Notes under the pieces: model-generated
What the model was told of the DNA's origin: nothing
The model's database searches: none
The model's input: only the letters and a program-made list of their open reading frames with translations
Assembly (NCBI RefSeq): GCF_000735605.1
Contig: NZ_JPKG01000007.1
Location: 62,001-126,000, forward strand
From: Allobosea sp. LC85
Lineage (GTDB): Bacteria > Pseudomonadota > Alphaproteobacteria > Rhizobiales > Beijerinckiaceae
Direction of reading: 5' to 3'
DNA length: 64,000 bases
Made by a program: the position numbers and the translations under genes
Shown: positions 28,026 to 36,830 of the stretch, one piece after another
Layout of the letters: the number at the start of each line of letters is the position of its first letter
How positions within the stretch are numbered: position 1 is the stretch's first letter

Positions 28026-29033
28026 TCACCGCGCGATTTCGCCCACCGGGCAGACGAGCTGGGGGCCCAGATGCAGGTAACGGGTCGCCTTGCGCTTGGC
28101 TGCTATATCGGCCCAGACCCGCTCGACCTCGACAGCCGTCAGTTGCGTCGCCATGCCGACCTGTTCGGCTGTAAGGCCATGATTGAGCCCGTAGAGGCAC
28201 AGGTCCATGCGGTCATAGGGCAGCGAGAAGTAGAACTCCTCCTGCGTTTGCTCGAGGGTGTAGGTGTCGGTCGTCGGCGGTCGCCTGCGGATCTCCTCGG
28301 GAATGCCGAGATGAGCTGCCAGTGCATAAACCTGGCTCTTGTAGAGATGGGCGATCGGCTTCACGTCGGCGGCTCCGTCGCCGTTCTTCACGAAGAAGCC
28401 CTGGTCGTATTCGAGCCGGTTTGGCGTGCCGAGCACGGCAAAATTTAGTCGATCGGCGTGATAATATTCGATCTGCTTGCGCGTGCGCTGCTTCATGTTG
28501 GTGGCGGCGACGATGCCGAGATAGACGGTGGGCGGCATGCGCAGCTTCGTCTGCCGGCCTTCGGGGTCCTGAACGACCAGATACGAGATGTTGTAGCCAT
28601 CGCCCGAGAGCGAGTTGGCGATGACGATCTTGGAAGCCCAGCCCGGCCCATACTCGGGTACGAGTTCGCGGATGAAGCCGTCGCGTCGTTCATAGCAACC
28701 CATGGCCTGCAGCGTCGGGCCGATATCCTCGACCGCGGCCTCGATCCCGAAGGTCTCGGCGACCAGCCGGCCGAGCCGGAGGCTCTCAGGATCGGAATCG
28801 TTCTCCGGCATGAACAGGCAGAAGACGTTCTTCGCGCCGACGGCGCGAACCGCCAGCGCGACAGACACGCTGGAATCGATGCCGCCGGAGAGGCCGAGCA
28901 CGAGCCCGCGCTTGCGCATGCCGCGCAATTGCCCCCGCAGTTCGGCGACGATCCGGTCCGTCTCCACGGCATTGTCGATCTTCAGCGTCTCTGCGGAGAA
29001 GGCGAGCGTGCTCGGGGAAGGGGCGATGTTCAT
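28026..29033 (-). CDS. NAD synthase-like PP-loop amide ligase
   Basis: A 335-residue protein with the ATP-pyrophosphatase loop LVLGLSGGIDSSVSVALA (SGGIDSS at 49-55) and the NadE-type GDGAADVKPIAHLYKSQVYA. It has no nitrilase (glutaminase) domain. Several NadE positions differ: the QTDExELG region reads EQTQEEFYFSL, and the usual Thr-Ser-Asn-Lys-x-Glu is GTPNRLEY. NadE would amidate deamido-NAD with ammonia; here the enzyme is translationally coupled (4-bp overlap) to an acyl-AMP ligase and sits with an ACP and an AsnB, so amidation of another adenylated acid is at least as likely. It could still be the cell's NadE; other genome regions would have to be checked. Confidence 0.85.
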   Translation of the reverse strand: MNIAPSPSTLAFSAETLKIDNAVETDRIVAELRGQLRGMRKRGLVLGLSGGIDSSVSVALAVRAVGAKNVFCLFMPENDSDPESLRLGRLVAETFGIEAAVEDIGPTLQAMGCYERRDGFIRELVPEYGPGWASKIVIANSLSGDGYNISYLVVQDPEGRQTKLRMPPTVYLGIVAATNMKQRTRKQIEYYHADRLNFAVLGTPNRLEYDQGFFVKNGDGAADVKPIAHLYKSQVYALAAHLGIPEEIRRRPPTTDTYTLEQTQEEFYFSLPYDRMDLCLYGLNHGLTAEQVGMATQLTAVEVERVWADIAAKRKATRYLHLGPQLVCPVGEIAR

Positions 29034-30577
29034 TCCGCTGCTCCCAGCGTTTCGGCTGCCAGCCTGCGGCTGACCTTGCCGGTATCCGTCTTCGGCAGTT
29101 CGGTGCGGAACTCGATGATCCTCGGCACCATGAAGTCCTCGAGATGGGCGGCGCAGTGGCGAATGATGTCCCGCACGCTCAGGCTCTCGTCCGACAGGAC
29201 GACGAGGGCGGCAATGGCCTGGCCGAGCACCGGGTCAGGCACACCTATCACCACCGCTTCCGCAATGCCGGGATGGCCGTGCAACACCGTTTCGACCTCC
29301 TTCGGGGCGACTTTCTCGCCGCGCGTCTTGATGATGTCGTCCTTGCGGCCGACGAAATAGAGGAAGCCCTCCTCGTCCGTCTGGAAGAGGTCGCCGGTAT
29401 GAAGCCGCTTTTCCCAAGGATTCGGGCCGGGGCGCAGCATCTGCGCCGTCGCCGCCTCATTGCGCCAATAACCCTGCATCACATGCGGACCGCGGATCAC
29501 CAGCTCGCCCGGCACTCCCGAAGGCACACGGTTGCCCTCATCGTCGACAACCAGGGCCTCGGTGTTTGGAATGGCGATCCCGACCGAACCCGGCCGACGG
29601 TCGAGCTCTTCCGGCGGCAGATAGGTGCAGCGCTTGCACTCCGTCAGGCCATACATCGAATAGAGCCGCACGCCGGGGAACAGTTCACGCAGGCGGGCGA
29701 TATGGGCGGGCGGCAGGGCCGCGGCCGTGTTCGAGAGGTAGCGCAGGCTCGGCAGGAAGCCCGGCTCCAGATCGCGCATCTGCAGGATCATCGCGGCCAT
29801 CGTCGGCACGAGCGGGAAACCGGTGACATTCTCAGTGCGAATGCGCTCGAAGACCGCTTGCGGGAAGGCGAAGGATTTCTCCAGGACGAGCGTCGCCCCG
29901 AGCTTCATCGCCATGAGGAACTGGTAGAGACCGTAGTCGAAGGCCAGCGGCAAGACGTTGAGGATGATGTCGTCGGGCGTATTGCGCAGATAGGTCGTGA
30001 TCGAGCCGGCTGCCGCGTCGATATTGCGATGCGTCATCATCACGCCCTTGGGCCGTCCGGTGGAGCCCGAGGTGTAGATCAGCATGGCAAGATCGATATC
30101 GATGCCGCCGTGGCCGACAGGATCGGGCGGCCCCTCCAGGCAATCCTCGAAGGACACAGCGCCTTCGAGCGGCCGGCCGTCCGGTGGCTGCGTCGAGGCG
30201 ACGAAGACCGTCCGCCCGGGCAGCAGCGCCCGCGCCTGTGTCACGACCGGCAGCAGCTTCGCCTGGGTCAGGACCGCGGCGGCCTCGCAATCCCCGATGA
30301 CATAGGCGAGCTTGTCGGCCTTGGTCGACGCGTTGATCGGGCTGAAGGTCGCCCCGGCCTTGAGGACCGCGAAGATCGAGACGGCGGCTTCCCAGCAATT
30401 ATCCATGAAGACGAGGACGCGGTCGCCCCGCTTCACGCCGTTTGCGGCGAGCGCGGCGGCGAGCCGGCTGGAAAGGTCATCCAGCTCGTCATAGCGCAGC
30501 CGCTTCTGGTCGGTGACCAGAGCCGTCTTCGCAGCCTGTGCAGCGGCGTTCGTGACGAGGAATTGCTCGATCCGCAT
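29030..30577 (-). CDS. Acyl-AMP ligase (ANL superfamily)
   Basis: A 515-residue adenylating enzyme. Core motifs are MLIYTSGSTGRPKGVMMTH (P-loop, about 165-183), LYSMYGLTECKRCTYLPPE (A5), LHTGDLFQTDEEGFLYFVGR (A7/A8) and PKTDTGKVSRRLAAE (A10 with the catalytic Lys). It activates a carboxylic acid as acyl-AMP and loads it on CoA or, as the adjacent acyl carrier protein suggests, on the ACP. Similar ligases are known from exosortase-associated polysaccharide clusters, but no exosortase is in this window. The cognate acid is unknown. Confidence 0.92.
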   Translation of the reverse strand: MRIEQFLVTNAAAQAAKTALVTDQKRLRYDELDDLSSRLAAALAANGVKRGDRVLVFMDNCWEAAVSIFAVLKAGATFSPINASTKADKLAYVIGDCEAAAVLTQAKLLPVVTQARALLPGRTVFVASTQPPDGRPLEGAVSFEDCLEGPPDPVGHGGIDIDLAMLIYTSGSTGRPKGVMMTHRNIDAAAGSITTYLRNTPDDIILNVLPLAFDYGLYQFLMAMKLGATLVLEKSFAFPQAVFERIRTENVTGFPLVPTMAAMILQMRDLEPGFLPSLRYLSNTAAALPPAHIARLRELFPGVRLYSMYGLTECKRCTYLPPEELDRRPGSVGIAIPNTEALVVDDEGNRVPSGVPGELVIRGPHVMQGYWRNEAATAQMLRPGPNPWEKRLHTGDLFQTDEEGFLYFVGRKDDIIKTRGEKVAPKEVETVLHGHPGIAEAVVIGVPDPVLGQAIAALVVLSDESLSVRDIIRHCAAHLEDFMVPRIIEFRTELPKTDTGKVSRRLAAETLGAAE

Positions 30578-30602
30578 GAGCCTGTTGCTCCACCCCTAAC
30601 CG

Positions 30603-30869
30603 TTACGCCGTGACCGGCGCGGCTACTTTGGACGCGATGAAGGCCGAGATGCGATCAAGCGAATCCAGGTTCGCGGGCACGATATCGGCATCGGCCACGG
30701 TAATCCCATAGCGATCCTCGATGAAGGCCACGAGTTCCAGAACCCCGGTCGAATCGATGACCCCGTTCTCGATCAGCGAGTCCGTGCCCACGAGCACATG
30801 GCTGGTATCGCCGAACAGGAAGTTCTCGACGACGAATGCCTTCACGCTGTCCCTGATTGTTTCGCTCAT
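30603..30869 (-). CDS. Acyl carrier protein
   Basis: An 88-residue acidic protein from the ATG at 30869. IENGVIDSTGVLELVAFIED contains the phosphopantetheine Ser (about 40) in DST instead of the common DSL, with the four-helix ACP pattern around it. It lies 25 bp from the acyl-AMP ligase and 23 bp from asnB on the same strand. It should carry the acid activated by the ligase to an amidotransferase or acyltransferase of the locus. Confidence 0.9.
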   Translation of the reverse strand: MSETIRDSVKAFVVENFLFGDTSHVLVGTDSLIENGVIDSTGVLELVAFIEDRYGITVADADIVPANLDSLDRISAFIASKVAAPVTA

Positions 30870-30892
30870 GTCTTTCCCTTTCCTGGCCGGTT

Positions 30893-32830
30893 TCAGGCGG
30901 CCTCTGATCTGCTGCTGCGCGCGCCGGTGAATGTCTGCAGCCAGAGCTGCGTCGAGAGGATGCCGACGAAGGCCGCGTTGTCGCGAAAGCCGGAGGCCGG
31001 GCGGGCGCTGCATTTCTCGTGCAGCTTTGCCACGGCCTTGGGATTGAACAGACCACCGGCCGCGACCTGCGCTTCACCCATGGCGGACTGGACATAATCG
31101 GCTGCGCCCGCCCCGACAAAGGAGTGACTGTCCGGCGCTCGATAGGGCTGCTTGCTCCGCCGGCTGATCGAGGGCGGCAGCAGGTCCTTGGTTGCCTCCC
31201 GCAGGATGTGCTTCTCGACGAGCCCCTTCAGCTTCATCTCGGGGGGGAGTCCGGCGGCGAACTCGACCAGTCGATGGTCGAGGAAGGGAAAGCGCCCCTC
31301 GATGCCATGGGCCATCGCCATGCGGTCGCCCTGGCTGGACAGGATATAGCCGGGGAGCAGGAAGCGGGCTTCCAGATACTGCGCCTGATGCAAGGGGTGC
31401 CACCGGGCGAAGGCCTCAGGCAGGCGCGAAGCGAGTTCCTCGGCCGCGTCGTATCCCGATAGCGTGGCGCGCAGGTCGCCCGAGAAGAACAGCTTCGTCG
31501 CCGCCGTGCCGTCGAGCCGCGGCCGATGGGAGAATAGCGGATCGTCGAGTGCCCCGCTGCCGGCCCCGAAAAAGGATGCGAGATATTCTGCGGATTGCTG
31601 CCTCAGGCCCGGCAGATAGGGGTAGAGCTTGCGGAACAGATGCGGCCTGATCCGGGAGTTGGGCTGCCTGCCGCAGAAGCGGCGAACCCGCGCCTCCTTG
31701 AAGATGTCGTAGCCGGCAAAGACCTCGTCCGCGCCTTCGCCCGTCAGCACCACTTTCAGCCCGGCCTCGCGCACAAGGCCTGACAGTTTGAAGAGCGGAG
31801 CAGGCGCGGTTCTGAGGATAGGCCGCTCGGTGAAACGGATGACCTCGGGAAAGACCGCGGCGATATCACCCTCGCCGCAGGCGACGGAACTGTGCTGCGT
31901 CCCGAGCGCCCGGGCCATTTCCAACTGGAAGACGCTCTCGTCATGCTCGGCGCTGTCGAAGGTGACGGAAAAGGTCCTGAGACCGCCGGGCGCCATGCCG
32001 GCAGCAAGCGCCGACGTGATCGAGGAATCGAGCCCGCCGGAGAGATAGGCGCCAACCGGGACATCGGCCCGCATGCGAATGCGGGTCGCCTCGGTCAGCA
32101 GGGCGCGCAGTTCCTCGGCCACAGCGCGCTCGTCGTTGTGCCGCGACGGCTCATCCCGATCGGGATAGTCCAGGCTCCAATAGGGCCGCGTCGAGACGCT
32201 GCCCTCCTCGACGATCATGAGATGCGCTGGTTCCAGTTCGAAGATGTCGCGGAAGGCCGTGCGCGGCGCGATCGGCGCCCATAACGTGAAGATCTGGTCG
32301 AGGGCGAGCGGATCGATCTCTGCGCTGACGCCGGGGACCCGGAGAAGCGCCTTGACCTCCGAGCCGAAATAGAACCGGTCCCCCTGCCTCGTATAGAACA
32401 GCGGCCGGACGCCCATGCGGTCGCGAGCCAGAACCATGCGGCGACGCCGACCATCCCAGAGCGCGAAGGCGAAATCGCCATTGAGGACGGACAGGCAGTC
32501 CTCTCCCATCTCGTCATAGAGATGCAGGATCACCTCGGTGTCGCTCGATGTCCTGAAGCGGTGGCCCTTTGCGCGCAGTTGCTCGCGCAATTCGACATAG
32601 TTGAAGATCTCGCCGTTGAAGGCGATCGTCAGTTCACCCGTCGCATCGGACATGGGTTGCTGGCCATCCCCCAGGCCGACGATGGACAGTCGGGCATGAC
32701 CGAGGCCTGCGTCTTGTGCGGTGAAGAGCCCTTGCTCGTCGGGTCCGCGATGCGCGATCGCAGCCGTCATCCGTTCAAGGAGCGCCCTCCCATCCCGGAC
32801 TGCGCCGAAATAGCCCCCAAATCCGCACAT
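30893..32830 (-). CDS. asnB: Asparagine synthase-type amidotransferase
   Basis: A 645-residue protein starting MCGFGGYFGAV, with Cys2 as the glutaminase nucleophile. The class II glutaminase domain spans about 2-210 (AIAHRGPDEQG, FNGEIFNYVELREQLRAKGH, SSDTEVILHLYDEMGED). The synthase domain has the PP-loop VGAYLSGGLDSSITSALA (264-270) and TGEGADEVFAGYDI. Exopolysaccharide-linked AsnB paralogs amidate sugar-acid or other carboxyl groups rather than making asparagine. Its position beside the ACP and ligase supports such a role. The upstream-extended frame (to 32890) would put residues before Cys2 and is rejected. Confidence 0.92.
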   Translation of the reverse strand: MCGFGGYFGAVRDGRALLERMTAAIAHRGPDEQGLFTAQDAGLGHARLSIVGLGDGQQPMSDATGELTIAFNGEIFNYVELREQLRAKGHRFRTSSDTEVILHLYDEMGEDCLSVLNGDFAFALWDGRRRRMVLARDRMGVRPLFYTRQGDRFYFGSEVKALLRVPGVSAEIDPLALDQIFTLWAPIAPRTAFRDIFELEPAHLMIVEEGSVSTRPYWSLDYPDRDEPSRHNDERAVAEELRALLTEATRIRMRADVPVGAYLSGGLDSSITSALAAGMAPGGLRTFSVTFDSAEHDESVFQLEMARALGTQHSSVACGEGDIAAVFPEVIRFTERPILRTAPAPLFKLSGLVREAGLKVVLTGEGADEVFAGYDIFKEARVRRFCGRQPNSRIRPHLFRKLYPYLPGLRQQSAEYLASFFGAGSGALDDPLFSHRPRLDGTAATKLFFSGDLRATLSGYDAAEELASRLPEAFARWHPLHQAQYLEARFLLPGYILSSQGDRMAMAHGIEGRFPFLDHRLVEFAAGLPPEMKLKGLVEKHILREATKDLLPPSISRRSKQPYRAPDSHSFVGAGAADYVQSAMGEAQVAAGGLFNPKAVAKLHEKCSARPASGFRDNAAFVGILSTQLWLQTFTGARSSRSEAA

Positions 32831-33173
32831 GCCGAGATGCTTCCAAGTCCGTCGTGTCCGCTTGAACCATAGCCAGTCTGGGGCGAGCAAGCGTTAACGC
32901 TCGGGGATATCCATGCGAATGGTAAATTCGAAGTGCCCGGCGAAGCCCCAAGTTCTTGGTTAGACTTCGGGTCAAGGCCGAAGATCGTGCGCCCGCAGGC
33001 CTTGGTGACGCAGATGGACTTTGCCTTGGACCAGGGCGACCTCAATCGTTCCCCGGAACGGCGTTTCTGCTGCGATTAACGTAAAATTCAGGGGCGGAGC
33101 ATACCCCTAGGGCATGTTTACGGGGGATAGGCGCGTCTCTTCCGTCTAGAGTTGCGTGCTGAGGGCGAAGCGG
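32831..33173. promoter_or_regulatory. Divergent promoter region between asnB and wzz
   Basis: A 343-bp AT-richer spacer between the two divergent halves of the polysaccharide locus, so it should hold promoters for both. An imperfect dyad, CATACCCCTAGGGCATG, lies at 33100-33116, and a TAAAAT (33082-33087) could be a -10 element for wzz. No regulator gene is adjacent. No coding frame is convincing here. Confidence 0.45.
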
Positions 33174-34724
33174 ATGTACGGGCCGAAGGAGTCGGAGCAG
33201 CGACAAGCGCCTCTGCCGACAGGTCATTCCCGGCTTCGCTCGGAAACGCTGCGCGATGACGCAGCTTCTCCCGGCACACGTTCAGATCCATTGCACCGGT
33301 CCCCGCAGTCGAGCCGGGGGCAGGGTTCTTTCGAGAGCGGAAGTCCGATTGCCCGTCTCCGCTTGCTCGGTGATGTCGGGGCCGATGACATCCTGATCTG
33401 GTTGCGGCGTGGAATCGGCTGGATCGTTGCCGCCATCGTCATCTGCGTCGCTGCGGCGCTGGTCTATGCGGTCACGACGCCGCCCCGCTATACCGTCTAC
33501 ACCGATATCCTCATCGATCCCTCAAACCTGAACGTGGTCCGGGACGACGTCTTCACGACAAATCCGCAGCGAGATGCGCAATTGCTCGAGGTCGAAAGCA
33601 AGCTCAGGGTCCTGACCTCGCGAAACGTCCTGGCACGGGTGATAGACCGGCTCGATCTGACGAACGACCCGGAATTCGTGCAGCCCGGCTATCTCTCAGC
33701 GCTCAGGAGCCTGATCTCGTCCAGGGATGCCAGTCAGGACAATCGCCTTGCCGTGATGCGTGCGTTGGCTGAACGGGTCGAGGCGCGGCGCGAGGAACGC
33801 TCCTTCGTCGTGGTCATGAAATTCTGGGCCGAAGATCCCGACAGGGCCGTCACCATATCGAATGCGATCGTCGATGCCTTCGAGGCCGAGCTTTTCCAGT
33901 CGGCGGCCGAAAGCGCCGGCCGGGTAGTGAAGAACCTCAATAACCGCCTGGACGAACTGCGCCGCAACGTGACCGAGGCGGAGAGGAGGGTCGAGGATTT
34001 CCGGCGCGCGAAGGGGCTGCAGTCCAATAATGGCGAGCTCGTCAGCACGCGGCTTTATAGTGAGCTCAACACGCAGGTCCTGGATGCCCAGCAGCGCTTC
34101 ATCCAGGCGGAATCGCGCTACAGGCAAATGAGCGCAGCGATCGCAGAGCGGCGGGCGGCCAGCGCGTCGATCTTCGATTCCGCGACCATGACGAGCCTGC
34201 GGGCGCAGTACAATACACTGCAGCAGCAGATCGGATCGATCAGGGCGACCTTCGGTGCGCGGCATCCGCAGCTGATCACCGCGCTGTCCGAACAGCAGGT
34301 GCTCGAGGGAGCCCTGTCCCGGGAAGCGCGCCGCATCCTGGAAGGCGCGAAGGCTGACTTCAATCGGGAGCAGACGACGCTCAGGATGCTGCAGGACAAG
34401 GCGGGCGATGGAAAATCGAACGTCTTCACCGACAACGACGCCGAGGTGCAGCTGCGCGACCTGCAGCGCGATGCACGGGCCAAGGCGGCGATCTACGAGA
34501 CCCATCTGGCGCGTGCCCAGCAGATCGGTGAGCGCCAGCAGATCGACACCAGCAATGTCCGTGTCATCTCCTCGCCGATGCCCCCCAAGGCGCGCAGCTG
34601 GCCGCCGCGTACGTTGATCCTGCTGGCGGCGGCGGCCATGCTGGGCCTCATGTTCGGGGTTGCAGCAGCCCTGGCGCGTGGAGCCTGGATCCATATCCGT
34701 GATCCACGGCCCGCGACTACTTGA
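33174..34724 (+). CDS. Polysaccharide co-polymerase (Wzz/GumC-type chain-length determinant)
   Basis: A 516-residue inner-membrane protein. A Pro/Ser-rich N-terminal tail of about 70 residues is followed by the first membrane segment (GWIVAAIVICVAAALVYAV), a long periplasmic coiled-coil region (about 180-430) and a second membrane segment (TLILLAAAAMLGLMFGVAAA). The Pro-rich motif SSPMPPKARSWPPRTL precedes it. No cytoplasmic tyrosine-kinase (BY-kinase) domain is present, so it is a GumC/PCP-2b-like protein that controls chain length. The ATG at 33174 has GAGGG about 9 nt upstream. It heads a + strand run of polymer genes. Confidence 0.9.
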   Translation: MYGPKESEQRQAPLPTGHSRLRSETLRDDAASPGTRSDPLHRSPQSSRGQGSFESGSPIARLRLLGDVGADDILIWLRRGIGWIVAAIVICVAAALVYAVTTPPRYTVYTDILIDPSNLNVVRDDVFTTNPQRDAQLLEVESKLRVLTSRNVLARVIDRLDLTNDPEFVQPGYLSALRSLISSRDASQDNRLAVMRALAERVEARREERSFVVVMKFWAEDPDRAVTISNAIVDAFEAELFQSAAESAGRVVKNLNNRLDELRRNVTEAERRVEDFRRAKGLQSNNGELVSTRLYSELNTQVLDAQQRFIQAESRYRQMSAAIAERRAASASIFDSATMTSLRAQYNTLQQQIGSIRATFGARHPQLITALSEQQVLEGALSREARRILEGAKADFNREQTTLRMLQDKAGDGKSNVFTDNDAEVQLRDLQRDARAKAAIYETHLARAQQIGERQQIDTSNVRVISSPMPPKARSWPPRTLILLAAAAMLGLMFGVAAALARGAWIHIRDPRPATT

Positions 34725-34733
34725 GAGGCGGCC

Positions 34734-36065
34734 ATGAGAAGCGCCGCCAAGGGGGAGGCAGATGGAGGGGAGAGGCTGAGGAAGACCGTCGGCACCGTCC
34801 TGTTCATGGCGATCTTCCTGTTCTTCTGGATTTCCCTCAATCCCTTCGTCGACCTGACCGGAGAGGCCGTGCTGGACCCCAGCGCCGGCAACTCCAATCT
34901 GATGAACCAGATCGCATCGCTGCTGCTATTCGCAGGCATGCTCGCTTACGGTCTGCTTCATCCGATGCGCAGCGTGATCCTGCAGCCGCGCGTGCTGCTC
35001 GGCCTGCTGTTCGCCTGGTTCTTCCTTGTTTCGCTGATCTCGACCTATCCCATGCTCGGGATCAAGGGGACCGTTCTCGCCGTCATGGTGACGTTCAACG
35101 CCAGCATCTACCTGCTGCTACCAGCCTCCGAGAGGCACTTTGCCAAGATGCTCGGCATCGGCACCCTCATCATGCTGGGGGTCAGCTATTACGGCATCCT
35201 GTTCAAGCCGCTGCTGGCAATCCACCAGGCCTCCGAGCTGCGCGAGCCGATGAATGCCGGTTTGTGGCGTGGACATTTCCCGCACAAGAACAGCGCTGCA
35301 GCAGCCATGGTGATCGCTGCATTCTTCGGCCTCTTCGTCATGAATGCCTGGTCGCGGATCGCCGGCATGGCGATCCTGTGCCTGTCGTTCCTGTTCCTGA
35401 TCAATACCGGCGGCAAGACCTCGACGGCCATGCTGCCGGCAATCCTCCTGCTCGCATGGGTCTTCGAGAAGGTTCGCTTCCTGCGCATTCCGATCGTGAT
35501 CGGCGGCGTCGGGGCGTTCAACGTCTTTGCGATCGGGGCCGCGGTCTTCAGGCCGCTGGGCGAGTTCATCGATCAGCTCGGGATCGATGCCACCTTTACC
35601 AACCGGTCGGATATCTGGCGCTTTGCCGTCGCTGAGCTCGCGGAGCGGCCGCTGACAGGGTACGGTTTCAAGGGCTTCTGGCAGACATCGGAACTCGTCC
35701 ACAGCGGCGGTTCGGTCGAGACCTGGGCGGTCGCCGCAGCAAACGGGCACAACTCCTATCTCGATGTCGCATTGATGACGGGTATACCCGGACTTTTCCT
35801 GACGCTGGTCTGGATCATCGTGCTGCCGCTCCGCAACATTTCGCGACTGGAACCGGACGCCGAGCATTCGCATCTGACGCGGCTCTTCACCCGCATCTGG
35901 CTCTACGCGATTTTCAATGCCGGTCTCGAGAGCCTGTTCTTCGAAGGCGGGAACTCGCTCTGGTTCACGTTGCTGTTCGCGCTCTATGGCCTGTCCCTGC
36001 AGGCCTCAGCCGCGCTGGCGCCGGTGCCGCGGACCAGGTCGGAAGGGGCTGTCGCGCATGCCTAG
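34734..36065 (+). CDS. O-antigen ligase/Wzy-type polymerase
   Basis: A 443-residue membrane protein with ten or more hydrophobic segments. The Wzy_C/O-antigen ligase signature is the periplasmic loop around residue 183, GLWRGHFPHKNSAAAAMVIA, and AANGHNSYLDVALMTGIPG near residue 340. The likely role is joining repeat units at the outer face of the inner membrane, working with the Wzx flippase and the Wzz protein encoded just upstream (9-bp gap). A ligase role cannot be excluded. Confidence 0.88.
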   Translation: MRSAAKGEADGGERLRKTVGTVLFMAIFLFFWISLNPFVDLTGEAVLDPSAGNSNLMNQIASLLLFAGMLAYGLLHPMRSVILQPRVLLGLLFAWFFLVSLISTYPMLGIKGTVLAVMVTFNASIYLLLPASERHFAKMLGIGTLIMLGVSYYGILFKPLLAIHQASELREPMNAGLWRGHFPHKNSAAAAMVIAAFFGLFVMNAWSRIAGMAILCLSFLFLINTGGKTSTAMLPAILLLAWVFEKVRFLRIPIVIGGVGAFNVFAIGAAVFRPLGEFIDQLGIDATFTNRSDIWRFAVAELAERPLTGYGFKGFWQTSELVHSGGSVETWAVAAANGHNSYLDVALMTGIPGLFLTLVWIIVLPLRNISRLEPDAEHSHLTRLFTRIWLYAIFNAGLESLFFEGGNSLWFTLLFALYGLSLQASAALAPVPRTRSEGAVAHA

Positions 36066-36819
36066 CCTATCCGAACGCCTTGGGGCGAAGGTCGACAGGT
36101 TGAGCAACCGGCTGATCTGGGGGCTCGCAGGGTCCAGGCGTCGCCTGGAGACGGACACCCCGCTGGTCTCGTTCACCTTCGATGATGTTCCAGATTCTGC
36201 CCGCAGCGAGGGAGCATCGATCCTCGAGAAATATGGCGTGCGCGGCACGTTCTACATCGCTGGAGGGCTCGCGGCGCAGGTTGAGCCAGGCCGGGTGCTG
36301 ATCGCGCCTGAAGGATGCCGGGATCTGGCCGAACGCGGTCACGAGATCGGTTGTCACACCTTCTCGCATCGCAGAATCCGCGACATCCCCGGCGCCGAGT
36401 TGTCGCGCGATCTGGACCGCAATGCCGACTATCTCGCGGGGGCCGGAATTTCGCCGCCGCCGACTAATTTCGCCTTTCCATACAATGCGGCATGGCCCCT
36501 GGCGCGCCCCGAATTCCGCCGGCGCTTCCGCACATGCCGCGGGGCCGGCGAGGCGATCAATCGCGGAACGGTCGATCCCCTCATGCTCAAGGCCGTCGAG
36601 ATTCGCCAGCCCGACCTGGAGGCGCGCGTCCTGACGCGCTGGATCGACGAAGTCGTCGACATGCCCGGCTGGCTCGTCTTCTTCACGCATGACATCGCGC
36701 CCAACCCGACACCCTATGGCTGTACGCCGAGCACGTTCGAGCACCTGGTGCGCCACGCGGTCGAGCGCGGATGCGCGGTCCTGCCTGTCGACCGAATGCT
36801 GGATCGGATCGGCTGGTGA
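36058..36819 (+). CDS. Polysaccharide deacetylase (NodB/CE4 family)
   Basis: A 253-residue protein. The NodB motifs are SFTFDDVPDSARSEGA (motif 1, with Val where Gly is common), GHEIGCHTFSHRRI (zinc-binding His-x3-His) and a late VFFTHDI. There is no signal peptide, so it may act on cytoplasmic, lipid-linked sugars, or be exported in an unusual way. The ATG at 36058 overlaps the Wzy-like gene by 8 bp, which shows an operon. It would remove N- or O-acetyl groups from a sugar residue. Confidence 0.88.
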   Translation: MPSLSERLGAKVDRLSNRLIWGLAGSRRRLETDTPLVSFTFDDVPDSARSEGASILEKYGVRGTFYIAGGLAAQVEPGRVLIAPEGCRDLAERGHEIGCHTFSHRRIRDIPGAELSRDLDRNADYLAGAGISPPPTNFAFPYNAAWPLARPEFRRRFRTCRGAGEAINRGTVDPLMLKAVEIRQPDLEARVLTRWIDEVVDMPGWLVFFTHDIAPNPTPYGCTPSTFEHLVRHAVERGCAVLPVDRMLDRIGW

Positions 36820-36830
36820 GGAGCAGCGAC

